Shown: one piece after another, positions 1-8,870 of the stretch
Layout: each line of letters begins with the position of its first letter
How positions within the stretch are numbered: position 1 is the stretch's first letter
Origin: Opacimonas viscosa
GTDB taxonomy: Bacteria; Pseudomonadota; Gammaproteobacteria; Enterobacterales; Alteromonadaceae
Length of the DNA: 64,000 bases
Direction: 5' to 3'
NCBI RefSeq assembly: GCF_024199005.1
Contig: NZ_JANATA010000011.1
Coordinates: forward strand, 1-64,000
Notes under the pieces: generated by a model
Seen by the model: the letters and a program-made list of their open reading frames with translations, nothing else
Databases searched by the model: none
What the model was told of the DNA's origin: nothing
Translations under genes and position numbers: made by a program

Positions 1-36
1 GAAACTATACGACGATATATCCAAGAACAAGGATAG
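1..36 (+). CDS. tnpA: C-terminal tail of a probable IS200/IS605 transposase (partial)
   Basis: Only the last eleven codons are present (ETIRRYIQEQG, then TAG at 34-36). The pattern 'E-T-hydrophobic-x-x-Y-I-x-x-Q' resembles the C-terminal helix of TnpA, the small Y1 tyrosine transposase of IS200/IS605 elements, and it sits directly before a hairpin typical of the element's right end. The fragment is too short for independent proof. Whether the gene is intact depends on sequence left of the window. Confidence 0.4.
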   Translation, partial: ETIRRYIQEQG

Positions 37-95
37 CGATTCATCCCCGCGACATCGCTGTCACTCTGATCACGGGGTTTTCTCGCAAATTTTTG
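1..95 (+). mobile_element. Right end of an IS200/IS605-type element (partial)
   Basis: The window opens inside what looks like an IS200/IS605-family insertion sequence. A short reading frame ending at 36 has a C-terminus like that of Y1 transposases. It is followed by an imperfect hairpin: CCCCG at 45-49 pairs with CGGGG at 73-77, and GACA at 51-54 pairs with TGTC at 59-62 inside it. This is followed by a TTTTCTCGC stretch. IS200/IS605 elements lack terminal inverted repeats and end in such subterminal hairpins. The exact right boundary cannot be fixed and 95 is approximate. The identification rests on recalled family features, not on a search. Confidence 0.5.
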
Positions 96-98
96 ATA

Positions 99-127
99 AA
101 AAAGGGGCTTATACAATGCCCCTTTTT
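99..127. terminator. Rho-independent terminator-like hairpin
   Basis: AAAAAGGGGC (99-108) pairs perfectly with GCCCCTTTTT (118-127) around a nine-base loop. A/T runs flank both sides, so it could stop transcription from the left (mobile element) and from the right (beyond lipA). Confidence 0.7.
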
Positions 128-180
128 GTAGAATCTGGCTTGTCTTAAATAACGTTGATAAATTTGGTAGCTAAATCATG

Positions 181-202
181 TCAAAAGACCTTTTGCAAGG
201 TC
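181..202 (-). terminator. Terminator after lipA
   Basis: GACCTT (187-192) pairs with AAGGTC (197-202) around TTGC. On the minus strand the stem is followed by TTTTGA. It lies just downstream of the lipA stop codon. Confidence 0.55.
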
Positions 203-222
203 CTGTTTAAAGACTAGCGTGT

Positions 223-1212
223 TTAGTCTTTTTTGGTAGGAGTAAACTGTCCCACAATGTCTTCACCTGCAGCTTGTTTATCAGCATGGTAACTGGAACG
301 AACCATAGGGCCACATGCGGCATGTGAGAAGCCAATTTCTTTAGCATATTCACCTAACTCATCAAACTCTGCTGGTGTAACATAACGTTTAACAGGGTAG
401 TGATGACGCGAAGGCTGTAGATACTGTCCAAGGGTTAACATATCCACGTCATGAGCTCGCAAATCGTCTAAGACAGTTTGGATTTCAGCGTTTTCTTCAC
501 CCATTCCCATCATTAATCCGGATTTAGTAGGAATATGTGGATGTTGTGCTTTGAATTTTTTCAATAAGTCTAATGACCATTGGTAATTGGCACCTGGACG
601 ACATTCTCTATAGAGTCTAGGAATAGTCTCTAAGTTATGATTAAACACATCAGGTAAACCATGCTGAAGAATATCTAAAGCACGATCCATTCTACCTCTG
701 AAATCAGGTACTAATATCTCTATTTTAGTATTCGGCGAATGTTCACGAATAGCATTGATACAATCAACAAAGTGTTGGGCGCCACCATCGCGCAAATCAT
801 CACGGTCGACAGAAGTAATAACAACGTATTTCAAATCCATTTGGGCAATCGTTTTTGCCAGTTTTAATGGCTCTTCCGCGCTAGGAGGAAGTGGCTTACC
901 ATGCCCAACATCACAGAATGGACAACGACGTGTACAAATGTCGCCAAGGATCATAAATGTAGCCGTGCCGTGATTAAAACATTCAGCGAGATTCGGGCAA
1001 CTGGCTTCTTCACAAACCGAATGAAGGTTATTTTCTCTGAGTACCTTTTTAATATTATCAATTCGCTCAGTTGTGCTAGGTAACCTAATTTTTATCCATT
1101 CAGGTTTGCGTAACATGTCCTCTTTTTCGGTTGGTATAATCGTTACGGGGATATGTTTTACTTTTTCATCATCACGCAGTTTAACACCTGCTGCAGAGCG
1201 AGAATTACTCAT
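223..1212 (-). CDS. lipA: Lipoyl synthase
   Basis: This radical-SAM enzyme inserts two sulfur atoms into protein-bound octanoyl groups to make lipoate, the swinging cofactor of 2-oxoacid dehydrogenases such as the SucAB complex encoded further right. The auxiliary iron-sulfur cluster cysteines are visible as C67, C72 and C78 ([12 protein letters not shown]), and the radical-SAM CxxxCxxC motif as C93, C97 and C100 (CTRRCPFC). A conserved RSSYHAD stretch near the C-terminus matches the family's essential serine. At about 329 residues it has the usual length. I chose the ATG at 1212 over the TTG one codon upstream. The start overlaps the end of lipB by 8 bases, so translation is probably coupled. 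Confidence 0.97.
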   Translation of the reverse strand: MSNSRSAAGVKLRDDEKVKHIPVTIIPTEKEDMLRKPEWIKIRLPSTTERIDNIKKVLRENNLHSVCEEASCPNLAECFNHGTATFMILGDICTRRCPFCDVGHGKPLPPSAEEPLKLAKTIAQMDLKYVVITSVDRDDLRDGGAQHFVDCINAIREHSPNTKIEILVPDFRGRMDRALDILQHGLPDVFNHNLETIPRLYRECRPGANYQWSLDLLKKFKAQHPHIPTKSGLMMGMGEENAEIQTVLDDLRAHDVDMLTLGQYLQPSRHHYPVKRYVTPAEFDELGEYAKEIGFSHAACGPMVRSSYHADKQAAGEDIVGQFTPTKKD

Positions 1213-1846
1213 CAAAACCTTCTTTATATTCTAGTTCATTAATGCCTGTCAGTTGACAGAAAATAGACACAATCGATGGGCCAGTTTCAGCTATTGTAGC
1301 ACAGCCACCCAAGCGGGCACTATCGGTCATTTGTAGTCCGGCGTAGCCACAAGGGTTAATATTTAAAAATGGCTGTAAATCCATTTTGACATTTAGGGCC
1401 AAGCCATGAAAGGAGCAGCCTTTGCGGATCCGCAAACCGACAGAACAGATTTTTTGTTCATCGACATACACGCCAGGCGCATCAGCTTTTGGGTAGGCTT
1501 TAATATGGCTTTTGGCTAAGTGATTAACAATACAGGTTTCTAACGCAGTGACTAAATCTCTCACGCCTAATTTGTGGCGTTTAATATTCAGCAAAACGTA
1601 CATCATTTGCTGACCTGGACCATGGTAGGTGACTTGGCCTCCACGGTCGACTTGGACCACAGGGATGTCAGATGGGTTTAGAATATGCTCCGCTTTACCC
1701 GCTTGCCCTTGAGTATATACAGGGTCGTGTTCAACCAACCATATTTCATCCGGTGTTTCTGGTCCACGTTCATCAGTAAACGTTTTCATCTTTTCCCATA
1801 TCGGGAGGTAAGGTTGACGACCTAACTGCCGTACTAAGGTTTTCAT
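1205..1846 (-). CDS. lipB: Octanoyl-[ACP]:protein N-octanoyltransferase
   Basis: LipB transfers octanoate from acyl carrier protein to the lipoyl domains of target enzymes, and LipA then sulfurates it. The family signature [15 protein letters not shown] lies at residues 67-80. The catalytic lysine and cysteine are recognisable as K132 ([13 protein letters not shown]) and C166 (NPCGYAGL). The length of 213 residues is normal. The gene is tightly packed: its ATG overlaps the ybeD stop codon (TAATG at 1846) and its 3' end overlaps lipA, so ybeD-lipB-lipA is very likely one operon. Confidence 0.97.
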   Translation of the reverse strand: MKTLVRQLGRQPYLPIWEKMKTFTDERGPETPDEIWLVEHDPVYTQGQAGKAEHILNPSDIPVVQVDRGGQVTYHGPGQQMMYVLLNIKRHKLGVRDLVTALETCIVNHLAKSHIKAYPKADAPGVYVDEQKICSVGLRIRKGCSFHGLALNVKMDLQPFLNINPCGYAGLQMTDSARLGGCATIAETGPSIVSIFCQLTGINELEYKEGFDE

Positions 1847-2109
1847 TAGATGACTACACGAACCAGTTCGAGCGCTGAAATTTCAGTATAAATCGTTTCC
1901 ATATGTTCTTTTGAAGTGACTTTTACACTGATTGAGAGTGAATGATAGTTACCTTTTGTGCTGGGTTTTACTTTGGGTGAATAGTCACCAGGGGCTAATG
2001 TTTGTAAACGACTGACAACATCAGTTGGTAATTTGGGATCAGCTAAGCCTAGGACTTTAAAAGTCTGTAAACAAGGAAACTCTAACAATTCATCAAATTT
2101 AGTATCCAC
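1846..2109 (-). CDS. ybeD: DUF493 family protein YbeD
   Basis: This small protein of 87 residues has the DUF493 (YbeD) fold, which resembles an ACT-like regulatory domain. Its biochemical role is not established. The recognisable features are the N-terminal FDELLEFPC...FKVLG motif and the C-terminal pattern [20 protein letters not shown]. Conserved placement between dacA and lipB, and overlap with the lipB start, suggest a link with lipoate metabolism, but this is inference from gene order only. A strong terminator separates it from dacA. Confidence 0.9.
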   Translation of the reverse strand: MDTKFDELLEFPCLQTFKVLGLADPKLPTDVVSRLQTLAPGDYSPKVKPSTKGNYHSLSISVKVTSKEHMETIYTEISALELVRVVI

Positions 2110-2129
2110 AACTTCTCTCTTAAGCAGGT

Positions 2130-2163
2130 CAAAAAAAACGGCCTAAGTATACACTTAGGCCGT
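2130..2163 (-). terminator. Terminator between dacA and ybeD
   Basis: A perfect 11-bp stem, ACGGCCTAAGT (2138-2148) with ACTTAGGCCGT (2153-2163), has a four-base loop. On the minus strand it is followed by eight T residues (2130-2137). It should end the dacA transcript. Confidence 0.9.
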
Positions 2164-2201
2164 TCGTATTGCATCTATGTACTGACAAATAGATTAAACT
2201 T

Positions 2202-3374
2202 CTATTTGGAAGTTGTGTCTTCACCACTGAATTGAAGTTTTATATAGTCCATTGCTTTATCAAAGATACCACCTTCAGCAACATCTTGTAAGGCTACAAG
2301 GGGATAATCAGCGATGGTTTCGTCTTCAAGTTGGATAAATAACGTACCCACAACTTCTCCTTTGCTTAAAGGAGCTTCAAGCTGTTTATCTAAAACAAAG
2401 TTTGCTTTTAGGTTTTTTACTTGACCACGTGGTATCGTAATTGCGACATCCTGAGTGATCCCTAAATCTACAGTGTCACGGTCTCCCATGTAGATACGTT
2501 GGGCAGCAAAACTGTCACCAGCAGAGTATGGAGTGACACTTTCAAAAAAGCGAAAACCATAGCGCAATAATTTTTTGTTTTCTGTTTTACGAGCTCGCTC
2601 AGAAGCAGTACCCATCACTACAGAAACCAAACGCATGTCACCTTGGGTAGCCGATGTAATTAAACTATATCCCGCATCGGAGGTATGCCCGGTTTTAATG
2701 CCATCGACATTGAGTGCTTTGTCCCACAATAAACTGTTGCGATTAAACTGTTTTATATTGTTATAAGTAAACTCTTTTTTGCTATATAACTGATATTCTT
2801 CTGGGTTATCAGTGATTAAAGCTCGCGATAATAAAGCCATATCTCGAGGAGTGGTATAATGGTCAGCATCGTGTAAACCATGCGCGTTCACAAAGTTTGT
2901 GCTATTCATCCCTAGTTTTGCTGCATAGGCATTCATCATACTAGCAAAGGCATCATGGCTCCCAGCTATATGCTCAGCCATAGCCACACAAGCATCATTA
3001 CCTGATTGAATCACAATACCATGCATTAAGTCTGATACTGAAACTCGAGTACCAACTTCGATAAACATTTTTGACGAATCAGGGAAGTTTTTTGCCCAAG
3101 CATTTTCAGAGATGAGTACTTCGTCATTCACGCTGATATTGCCCGCTTGTAATTCTTGTCCAATGACATACATCGTCATGATTTTAGTCAGACTTGCTGG
3201 GGCTAATTGCATGTCAGCATTCTTTTCGGCAATCACATGCCCAGTATTTGCATCTAGCAAAATAAAACCTTCAGCTGCGACGGTTGGAGCAGGTGGAATG
3301 ACAACCACTGCGTGTGCCTTGAAGGCCAAAGATAGTGCAATAATCAAACCCGTTGCGATAATCTGTTTAAACAT
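2202..3374 (-). CDS. dacA: D-alanyl-D-alanine carboxypeptidase (PBP5/6 family)
   Basis: This periplasmic penicillin-binding protein removes the terminal D-Ala from peptidoglycan pentapeptides. All three active-site motifs are present: SLTK (in LAPASLTKIM), SGN (QSGNDAC) and KTG (GIKTGHTSD). The N-terminus (MFKQIIATGLIIALSLAFKA) is a signal peptide. The C-terminal segment (FDKAMDYIKLQF) is the amphipathic helix that anchors PBP5-type enzymes to the inner membrane. I chose the ATG at 3374 because AGGA lies six bases upstream, whereas the ATG at 3389 has AAGG directly abutting it. The protein would have 390 residues, normal for the family. Confidence 0.95.
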   Translation of the reverse strand: MFKQIIATGLIIALSLAFKAHAVVVIPPAPTVAAEGFILLDANTGHVIAEKNADMQLAPASLTKIMTMYVIGQELQAGNISVNDEVLISENAWAKNFPDSSKMFIEVGTRVSVSDLMHGIVIQSGNDACVAMAEHIAGSHDAFASMMNAYAAKLGMNSTNFVNAHGLHDADHYTTPRDMALLSRALITDNPEEYQLYSKKEFTYNNIKQFNRNSLLWDKALNVDGIKTGHTSDAGYSLITSATQGDMRLVSVVMGTASERARKTENKKLLRYGFRFFESVTPYSAGDSFAAQRIYMGDRDTVDLGITQDVAITIPRGQVKNLKANFVLDKQLEAPLSKGEVVGTLFIQLEDETIADYPLVALQDVAEGGIFDKAMDYIKLQFSGEDTTSK

Positions 3375-3500
3375 AAAAATTCCTGACATCCTTTAATTTT
3401 TATTAGTGATGAAGACTGACTAATTGATTGTAGCAATAATAGCTCGAGATTAAGACCCGTACTTTAAAAAAAAGTTGCATAAAGCGATTGCTTGACCCAC

Positions 3501-4424
3501 TTATCGGTGCAATAAAAAAGCATTTGGATAGCCATTTTCGCGTAAATCAGCGAGGGCGAGTGCCGCCATCGAATCCAAGTGAAAAGGCCCCAACAAGATC
3601 TTGTGTAGCTCTTCAGTTGATGCAATTGTTGTTTGCTGTTGATACAGGGCACCCAGGCCATCCGCTTTTTGCTCAGCCGACGCCTTATTGCTTAATGCAA
3701 TGACCTGAATATAAGTTTGTTTTTGTTGAGTGTTTGTAACAGAAGCTGGTTGATGAGGGGGATTTTTTTGCTTTTCATCAAGTAACTGTTTATCTGATTC
3801 ATTTACAGCCAGCAAATGTTGATTCACCATCAAGGGTGATGCCGGTAAAAACTCGCTTAAAGGGACGGGTTTATGGCTGCCAACACTCACCCAATTATCT
3901 TCACTGACATGGATCACTTCCACCCTTACAGGCGCAGTTCCGGTTTTTAGATAGTCGAGTTCTTTGGCTGCAGCAAAGGATAAATCAATAATTCTATTTG
4001 GGTGAAACGGCCCTCGATCGTTTATTTTGACGATTAATGACTTACCATTTTGCGTATTGGTGACTTTTGCATAAGAGGGTAGCGGGAGCGTTTTATGTGC
4101 TGCGGTGAATTCATACATATCGAAAATCTCACCATTGGAGGTCAAATGCCCATGAAATTTTTGCCCATACCATGAGGCATTGCCCGTCTCGCTATAACCT
4201 TTGCCAGTGACAATAGGCTGATAATCTATACCATTGATAGTGTAAGGGCGCATATTGGCTAACCGATACGGTTCATATTTCGGAATGACAGGGGTCGGTT
4301 CATGGTCAGGAATTAGTGTGATGGGAGCTGAGTCGACCTTCATGCTGTAGCGACTAGGCGTACTAGTACAAGCAGTCAACAAAAAACAACACAATAAAAA
4401 AGTCAGAAAACTCCGTAATGTCAT
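3501..4424 (-). CDS. rlpA: Septal-ring lytic transglycosylase lipoprotein RlpA
   Basis: RlpA is an outer-membrane lipoprotein with a double-psi beta-barrel. In some bacteria it cleaves naked glycan strands at the septum. The N-terminus has a signal peptide with lipobox LTAC. The barrel is marked by GNASWYGQKFHG...TSNGEIFDMYEFTAAHKTLPLPS and VKINDRGPFHPNRIIDLS. The C-terminal segment (QTYIQVIALSNKASAEQ...HKILLGPF) is a SPOR domain that binds denuded peptidoglycan. Its ATG overlaps the rodA stop codon (ATGA at 4421-4424), the conserved mrdA-rodA-rlpA arrangement. Confidence 0.93.
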   Translation of the reverse strand: MTLRSFLTFLLCCFLLTACTSTPSRYSMKVDSAPITLIPDHEPTPVIPKYEPYRLANMRPYTINGIDYQPIVTGKGYSETGNASWYGQKFHGHLTSNGEIFDMYEFTAAHKTLPLPSYAKVTNTQNGKSLIVKINDRGPFHPNRIIDLSFAAAKELDYLKTGTAPVRVEVIHVSEDNWVSVGSHKPVPLSEFLPASPLMVNQHLLAVNESDKQLLDEKQKNPPHQPASVTNTQQKQTYIQVIALSNKASAEQKADGLGALYQQQTTIASTEELHKILLGPFHLDSMAALALADLRENGYPNAFLLHR

Positions 4425-5539
4425 CGTGATACCATTTTCTTTTGGGTCGCTATCGCCATTAAAATACCAAAACCAGCCATCAAGGTCACCATGGATGTCC
4501 CTCCATAACTGATGAGTGGGAGAGGGACACCCACCACTGGTAAAATACCAGATACCATGCCCATATTGACAAAAACGTAAACAAAAAAGGTCAGCGTAAT
4601 ACTCCCGCCTAATAATTTGTTAAAAATAAACTGTGAGCGCATAGAAATCAGCAAACCACGGATGATAATAAATCCATACAAACTCAATAATCCTAATACG
4701 CCTAGTAAACCAAATTCTTCACTGAAGACTGAAAATATAAAATCGGTGTGGCGTTCAGGTAAAAATTCGAGTTGTGATTGGCTACCTTGTAACCATCCTT
4801 TGCCGGTTAAACCGCCTGAGCCGATAGCAATTTTCGATTGAATAATATGATAACCTGCGCCAAGTGGGTCACTTTCTGGGTTTAAAAAAGTAATGACGCG
4901 TTGCTTCTGGTAAGCCTTCATTAAATAAAACCACATGATAGGCATAAAACTACCTGCTGAAATCAATCCAATAAAGATTAAACGCCAACTCATACCCGCT
5001 AGGAATAAGACAAATAATCCAGAGCTAGCAATTAGCAATGATGTGCCTAAGTCTGGTTGTTTTGCTATTAGCAGAGTAGGGAGTAACACTAAAATAAACC
5101 CGACCATGATGTGTGGGGTTTTTGCTGGAAGGTTATAACGGCTGATATACCAGGCGATGGTCATAGGGACAAATAGTTTCAGTATTTCTGATGGCTGAAA
5201 TCTCACCACACCTAAATCTAACCAACGTTGTGCCCCCTTGCCCATCACGCCAAATAGCAATACAGCGAGCAGTAACAATATCCCTAAGGTATACACAAAA
5301 GGAGCAATATTTTGATATAAACGCAATGGTACTTGAGCGAGAACAAGCATTGTGGCTAAACCTAGACCTAAACGCACGAGTTGACGCTTGATCAATTCTG
5401 GATCCTCGCCCCCTGCAGAATAAATAGTAAAGAGTCCTACACTCATTAACAACAAAAGTCCTAGTAACAACCAGCCATCAATATGTAATGTGGTGAGTAA
5501 TGTTTTGGCATTGTCTTTTGGCGCTGGCGCTCTGAGCAT
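4421..5539 (-). CDS. rodA: Rod-shape peptidoglycan polymerase RodA (SEDS family)
   Basis: RodA polymerises lipid II into glycan strands during cell elongation, working with the transpeptidase PBP2 encoded just upstream. It is an integral membrane protein with about ten hydrophobic segments. SEDS hallmarks are KPDLGTSLL, GKGWLQGSQSQLEFLPERHTDFIF and the C-terminal PLPLISYGGTSMV. The length of 372 residues is standard. The start ATG overlaps the mrdA stop codon by one base (TAATG), indicating a co-translated pair. Confidence 0.96.
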   Translation of the reverse strand: MLRAPAPKDNAKTLLTTLHIDGWLLLGLLLLMSVGLFTIYSAGGEDPELIKRQLVRLGLGLATMLVLAQVPLRLYQNIAPFVYTLGILLLLAVLLFGVMGKGAQRWLDLGVVRFQPSEILKLFVPMTIAWYISRYNLPAKTPHIMVGFILVLLPTLLIAKQPDLGTSLLIASSGLFVLFLAGMSWRLIFIGLISAGSFMPIMWFYLMKAYQKQRVITFLNPESDPLGAGYHIIQSKIAIGSGGLTGKGWLQGSQSQLEFLPERHTDFIFSVFSEEFGLLGVLGLLSLYGFIIIRGLLISMRSQFIFNKLLGGSITLTFFVYVFVNMGMVSGILPVVGVPLPLISYGGTSMVTLMAGFGILMAIATQKKMVSR

Positions 5540-7419
5540 TATTGACCACCTGCACTGAGTGTTACATTTGAGGGTGACAAGACATAGTCCATCACTTGAC
5601 GTGCAATTGGGGCTGCGTTACTGCCGCCACCACCAGCGTTTTCTAATGCAACCATCACTGATATTTGTGGGTTGTCGCTAGGTGCATAGCCAAAATACAT
5701 CGCATTATCCTTGAGATAATCGGCAATGATCAAGTCGTCGTATTCTTCGTCTTGAGCAACCGTAAACAACTGAGCTGTCCCTGTTTTTCCTGCGGATTCA
5801 TAAGCCGTGTTTTGATAAGCTTTGTAGGCGGTACCATGTGGCTTGTTTACGGTATTGTACAATGATTCTTTAATAATACGCCAATTATCATTGTCCAAGA
5901 CCTCTATCGGTCGCATCATGGATGGCGGTTCGATGACGGCTTGGCTGGCAACATTCACACCCAAATAAATACGGGGTTGGATCCGCTGACCTTCGTTGAT
6001 GATAGTATTGAGAGAGTCGAGTAACTGGACGGGGGTGGCCGTCCAATAACCTTGCCCAATACCCACGGAAATGGTATCGCCAATATACCAAGGCTGATTA
6101 TAACGTGCTTTTTTCCAGCCTCGGCTAGGCATGTTCCCATCAGACTCCTCAAGCAAATCAATACCAGTATATTCACCAAAACCAAATTTATGCATATAGT
6201 CATGAATAGAATCTATCCCAAGGCGATAAGCCAAATCATAAAAAAACGTATCGCAAGATACCTCTACTGAACGTTTCACATCTACATTGCCGTGCCCGCG
6301 ACGTAACCAATCTCGCCAAACATGATCGACATTATCTAATTGATAAAACCCTTCATCTTTAATCGTCGTATTTTCATCAATTTTGCCGTATTCCAGCCCC
6401 AACAAAGCAAGGTGAGGTTTCACTAAAGACGCAGGTGGATATTGTCCCTGCACTGCACGATTAAGTAAGGGGCGGTCTCTGTTTTCAATCAGTTTGCTAT
6501 ATTCTCTTTGAGAAATACCATTAACAAAGAGATTCGGGTCATAGCTAGGGTTGGAGTACATAGCGAGTACTTGACCGTTGTTCGGATCCGTTACCACAAC
6601 CGAACCTTTTTTATCTTTTAGAATATCTTGTATGTAAAGTTGGAGATCGATATCAATACTCAGAATGATATCTTCTCCTGGGATGGGTAATTCTTCCTCC
6701 AAAGTACGCAAAGCTCGTCCTTTGCTATCAACTTCGATGTGTTCATAGCCAACTTTACCGTGCAATCTTTCTTCGTAAAAACGCTCAATACCTTGTTTGC
6801 CGATATGCCGAGTGGCGGCATAGTTTGATTGGGCTCCCCAAGACGCCACTAAATTTAAATCCTGAGAGTTAATTTTTGCCACATAACCCAGGACATGCGT
6901 CAACGCCTTCCCGTATGGATAATAACGCGATAGGCGAGCCTGTACCGATACGCCAGGAAACTCATGTTGTCGAGCCGAAAATTTTGCCACGCGTTCTTTA
7001 CTGATATCAAACAGAACTTCAACAGGTTGAAAACGACGACGTTTCGCTAAGTTATCTGTAAACCGAGTGAGTTCATTCTCGGTTAACTGTAACAGTTCAG
7101 CAAGTTGTTGGATGGTCTGTTCGCGATCTTCAATCTCCGCCACATTCAGTTCAAGATTAAAAATAGGACGGTTTTCCGCAATAATGCGCATGTTTCTGTC
7201 GTAAATTAAACCACGGTTAGGAGCAACTGGATTAACTTTAATGCGATTACCATCAGCTCTTATTTGGTATTCGTTAAACTGAGTGACTTGTAAGGAATAT
7301 AGGTTACTCAAGACAAAAGAAATAAGTACCATAGTGAAAATGACAGCGATAACACAGCGCCTGGCAAACAAATTTCCTTCTGCGCTGTGATCACGCATTG
7401 CAATCCGTTTTTTTGCCAT
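5539..7419 (-). CDS. mrdA: Penicillin-binding protein 2 (elongasome transpeptidase)
   Basis: PBP2 cross-links peptidoglycan during lateral wall growth as partner of RodA. A short cytoplasmic tail is followed by one transmembrane segment (AVIFTMVLISFVLSNLYSL), a dimerisation/pedestal domain and the transpeptidase domain. Its motifs are S-x-x-K in PPASLVKPHL, SCD in SCDTFFYD and KTG in SAGKTGTAQ. I place the start at the ATG at 7419 (MAKKRIAMRD). This leaves a single base after the rlmH stop codon and has a GAGAA-type ribosome site. An in-frame extension reaching 7485 would overlap rlmH. The protein would have 626 residues, close to E. coli PBP2. Confidence 0.95.
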   Translation of the reverse strand: MAKKRIAMRDHSAEGNLFARRCVIAVIFTMVLISFVLSNLYSLQVTQFNEYQIRADGNRIKVNPVAPNRGLIYDRNMRIIAENRPIFNLELNVAEIEDREQTIQQLAELLQLTENELTRFTDNLAKRRRFQPVEVLFDISKERVAKFSARQHEFPGVSVQARLSRYYPYGKALTHVLGYVAKINSQDLNLVASWGAQSNYAATRHIGKQGIERFYEERLHGKVGYEHIEVDSKGRALRTLEEELPIPGEDIILSIDIDLQLYIQDILKDKKGSVVVTDPNNGQVLAMYSNPSYDPNLFVNGISQREYSKLIENRDRPLLNRAVQGQYPPASLVKPHLALLGLEYGKIDENTTIKDEGFYQLDNVDHVWRDWLRRGHGNVDVKRSVEVSCDTFFYDLAYRLGIDSIHDYMHKFGFGEYTGIDLLEESDGNMPSRGWKKARYNQPWYIGDTISVGIGQGYWTATPVQLLDSLNTIINEGQRIQPRIYLGVNVASQAVIEPPSMMRPIEVLDNDNWRIIKESLYNTVNKPHGTAYKAYQNTAYESAGKTGTAQLFTVAQDEEYDDLIIADYLKDNAMYFGYAPSDNPQISVMVALENAGGGGSNAAPIARQVMDYVLSPSNVTLSAGGQ

Positions 7420-7420
7420 A

Positions 7421-7891
7421 TCATTCTCTGTGATAAGGATGGTTTTGGGTAACAGACCAAGCGCGATATAAGCTCTCAGCGACAATTATGCGGACCAAAG
7501 GGTGGGGCAGTGTCAAGGCAGATAAAGACCACTTTTGTTCTGAACGAGCCAAACAACTTGGCGCTAAACCTTCTGGCCCACCAATTAAAAGGCTAATATC
7601 ACGCCCATCCATTTTCCATTGGTCAAGGTTTTTTGCTAGCTTAGGTGTGTCCCACGCTTGCCCGAGTACTTCTAATGTCACGACCTTATCATTTTTGCCA
7701 ATAGCTTGCAGGGTGGCTTCGCCTTCTTTTTCTAAGATCCGTTTTACGTCCGCGTTTTTACCTCGTTTGCCTGCAGGTATTTCAATAAACTTGACCGGTA
7801 AATCAGGTGGAAAACGGCGCAAAAATTCTTGGCAACCGTGTTCTACCCATTGTGGCATTTTCGTTCCGACAGCAATGATATTAATGCGCAC
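7421..7891 (-). CDS. rlmH: 23S rRNA (pseudouridine-1915-N3)-methyltransferase
   Basis: RlmH is a SPOUT-class methyltransferase that methylates pseudouridine 1915 in helix 69 of 23S rRNA on assembled ribosomes. Family features are the N-terminal [16 protein letters not shown], the central LLIGGPEGL knot motif and the C-terminal [20 protein letters not shown] (the sites are split here only for description). The length of 156 residues is typical. Translation appears to begin with GTG at 7891, with AGGA six bases upstream. It lies between rsfS and mrdA, as in E. coli. Confidence 0.96.
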   Translation of the reverse strand: MRINIIAVGTKMPQWVEHGCQEFLRRFPPDLPVKFIEIPAGKRGKNADVKRILEKEGEATLQAIGKNDKVVTLEVLGQAWDTPKLAKNLDQWKMDGRDISLLIGGPEGLAPSCLARSEQKWSLSALTLPHPLVRIIVAESLYRAWSVTQNHPYHRE

Positions 7892-7909
7892 GAAAAGTCC
7901 TTAAAAAAA

Positions 7910-8227
7910 TTAAGCCCAGAGTTTTTCTAGTTGATAAAAGTCTCGGGTTTCATCTTGCATGACATGCACGACGATATCTCCAAGATCAACTAATACCCAT
8001 TCTCCGGTATCAGCGCCTTCAATACTCAGTGGAGGCATGCCTGCTTGCTTCATTTCTACCACTAGATTTTCCGCGATGGAACGAACATGGCGTTTTGAAT
8101 TACCCGAACAGATGAGCATTGTATCAGTAATGGTCGAACGACCTGTGACGTCGATATCAACTAAATCACGGCCCTTCATGTCATCTAATTTATCAATGAC
8201 GAATTGTTTAATGTTACTTTGGTCCAA
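7910..8227 (-). CDS. rsfS: Ribosomal silencing factor
   Basis: RsfS binds ribosomal protein L14 and blocks joining of the 30S and 50S subunits when nutrients are scarce. Characteristic stretches are DMKGRDLVDIDVTGRSTITD, CSGNSKRHVRSIAENL and WVLVDLGDIVVHVM. At 105 residues it matches the family. The best start is TTG at 8227, preceded by GAGG at suitable spacing. The nadD-rsfS-rlmH order is highly conserved. Confidence 0.95.
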   Translation of the reverse strand: MDQSNIKQFVIDKLDDMKGRDLVDIDVTGRSTITDTMLICSGNSKRHVRSIAENLVVEMKQAGMPPLSIEGADTGEWVLVDLGDIVVHVMQDETRDFYQLEKLWA

Positions 8228-8242
8228 AGTTACCTCAGAGAG

Positions 8243-8869
8243 TTATGCATATAAATGATGTTTATGGATATAGTTTAACACGCTTGGGTCAATATACTTA
8301 ATCTGCGTATTGCCTTTTTTTATGTCAGCTCTGATTTGCGATGATGAAATCGGCAGCAACGGGGTTTCTACAATATAGATTTTACCCACTGCATACGCAT
8401 TATTGATATCAAAATCATAGGCTAAACGGTGCTTCAAATCTTCTGGAAGTAAAGGGAAAGTTGTATGATGTTGGTCTGGCCTTGGTAGCACAACCAGACT
8501 ACAGTTGTTTAAAATTTGACCTGATTCTTTCCATTTATTGAAACTCAATAAACTATCCATCCCCATAATAAAAAATAACTCTTCAGTATGCTCCTTAAGT
8601 GCAAGAATAGTTTCATAGGTATAAGAAATTCCAGTCGCTTTGATTTCATGAGTGTTAATACTCAATCCCTGTGTGTTATGTATTGCAATCTCTAGCATGG
8701 CTAGACGGTGTTCATCGGCGATAGACTTTTGGTCGATTTTGAATGGAGAAACCGCATTGGGTAATAGCTCTATGTTCGGGATTTGGTATCTTTGTTGTAA
8801 CGCAAGTAATGGTTCGATATGACCTAGGTGAACCGGATTAAAACTACCACCAAAGATAAATGTGGCCAT
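8243..8869 (-). CDS. nadD: Nicotinate-nucleotide adenylyltransferase
   Basis: NadD adenylates nicotinate mononucleotide in NAD synthesis. The nucleotidyltransferase signature GGSFNPVHLGH lies at residues 7-17 and the second nucleotide-binding motif ISSSQIR near residue 175. The length of 208 residues is normal. Its ATG lies immediately after the holA stop codon, so the two genes are probably co-translated. Confidence 0.95.
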   Translation of the reverse strand: MATFIFGGSFNPVHLGHIEPLLALQQRYQIPNIELLPNAVSPFKIDQKSIADEHRLAMLEIAIHNTQGLSINTHEIKATGISYTYETILALKEHTEELFFIMGMDSLLSFNKWKESGQILNNCSLVVLPRPDQHHTTFPLLPEDLKHRLAYDFDINNAYAVGKIYIVETPLLPISSSQIRADIKKGNTQIKYIDPSVLNYIHKHHLYA

Positions 8870-8870
8870 T

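Noticed and set aside
7420-7485. N-terminal extension of PBP2
   Set aside because: It overlaps the end of rlmH and precedes the conserved MAKKR start; the ATG at 7419 follows the rlmH stop by one base.
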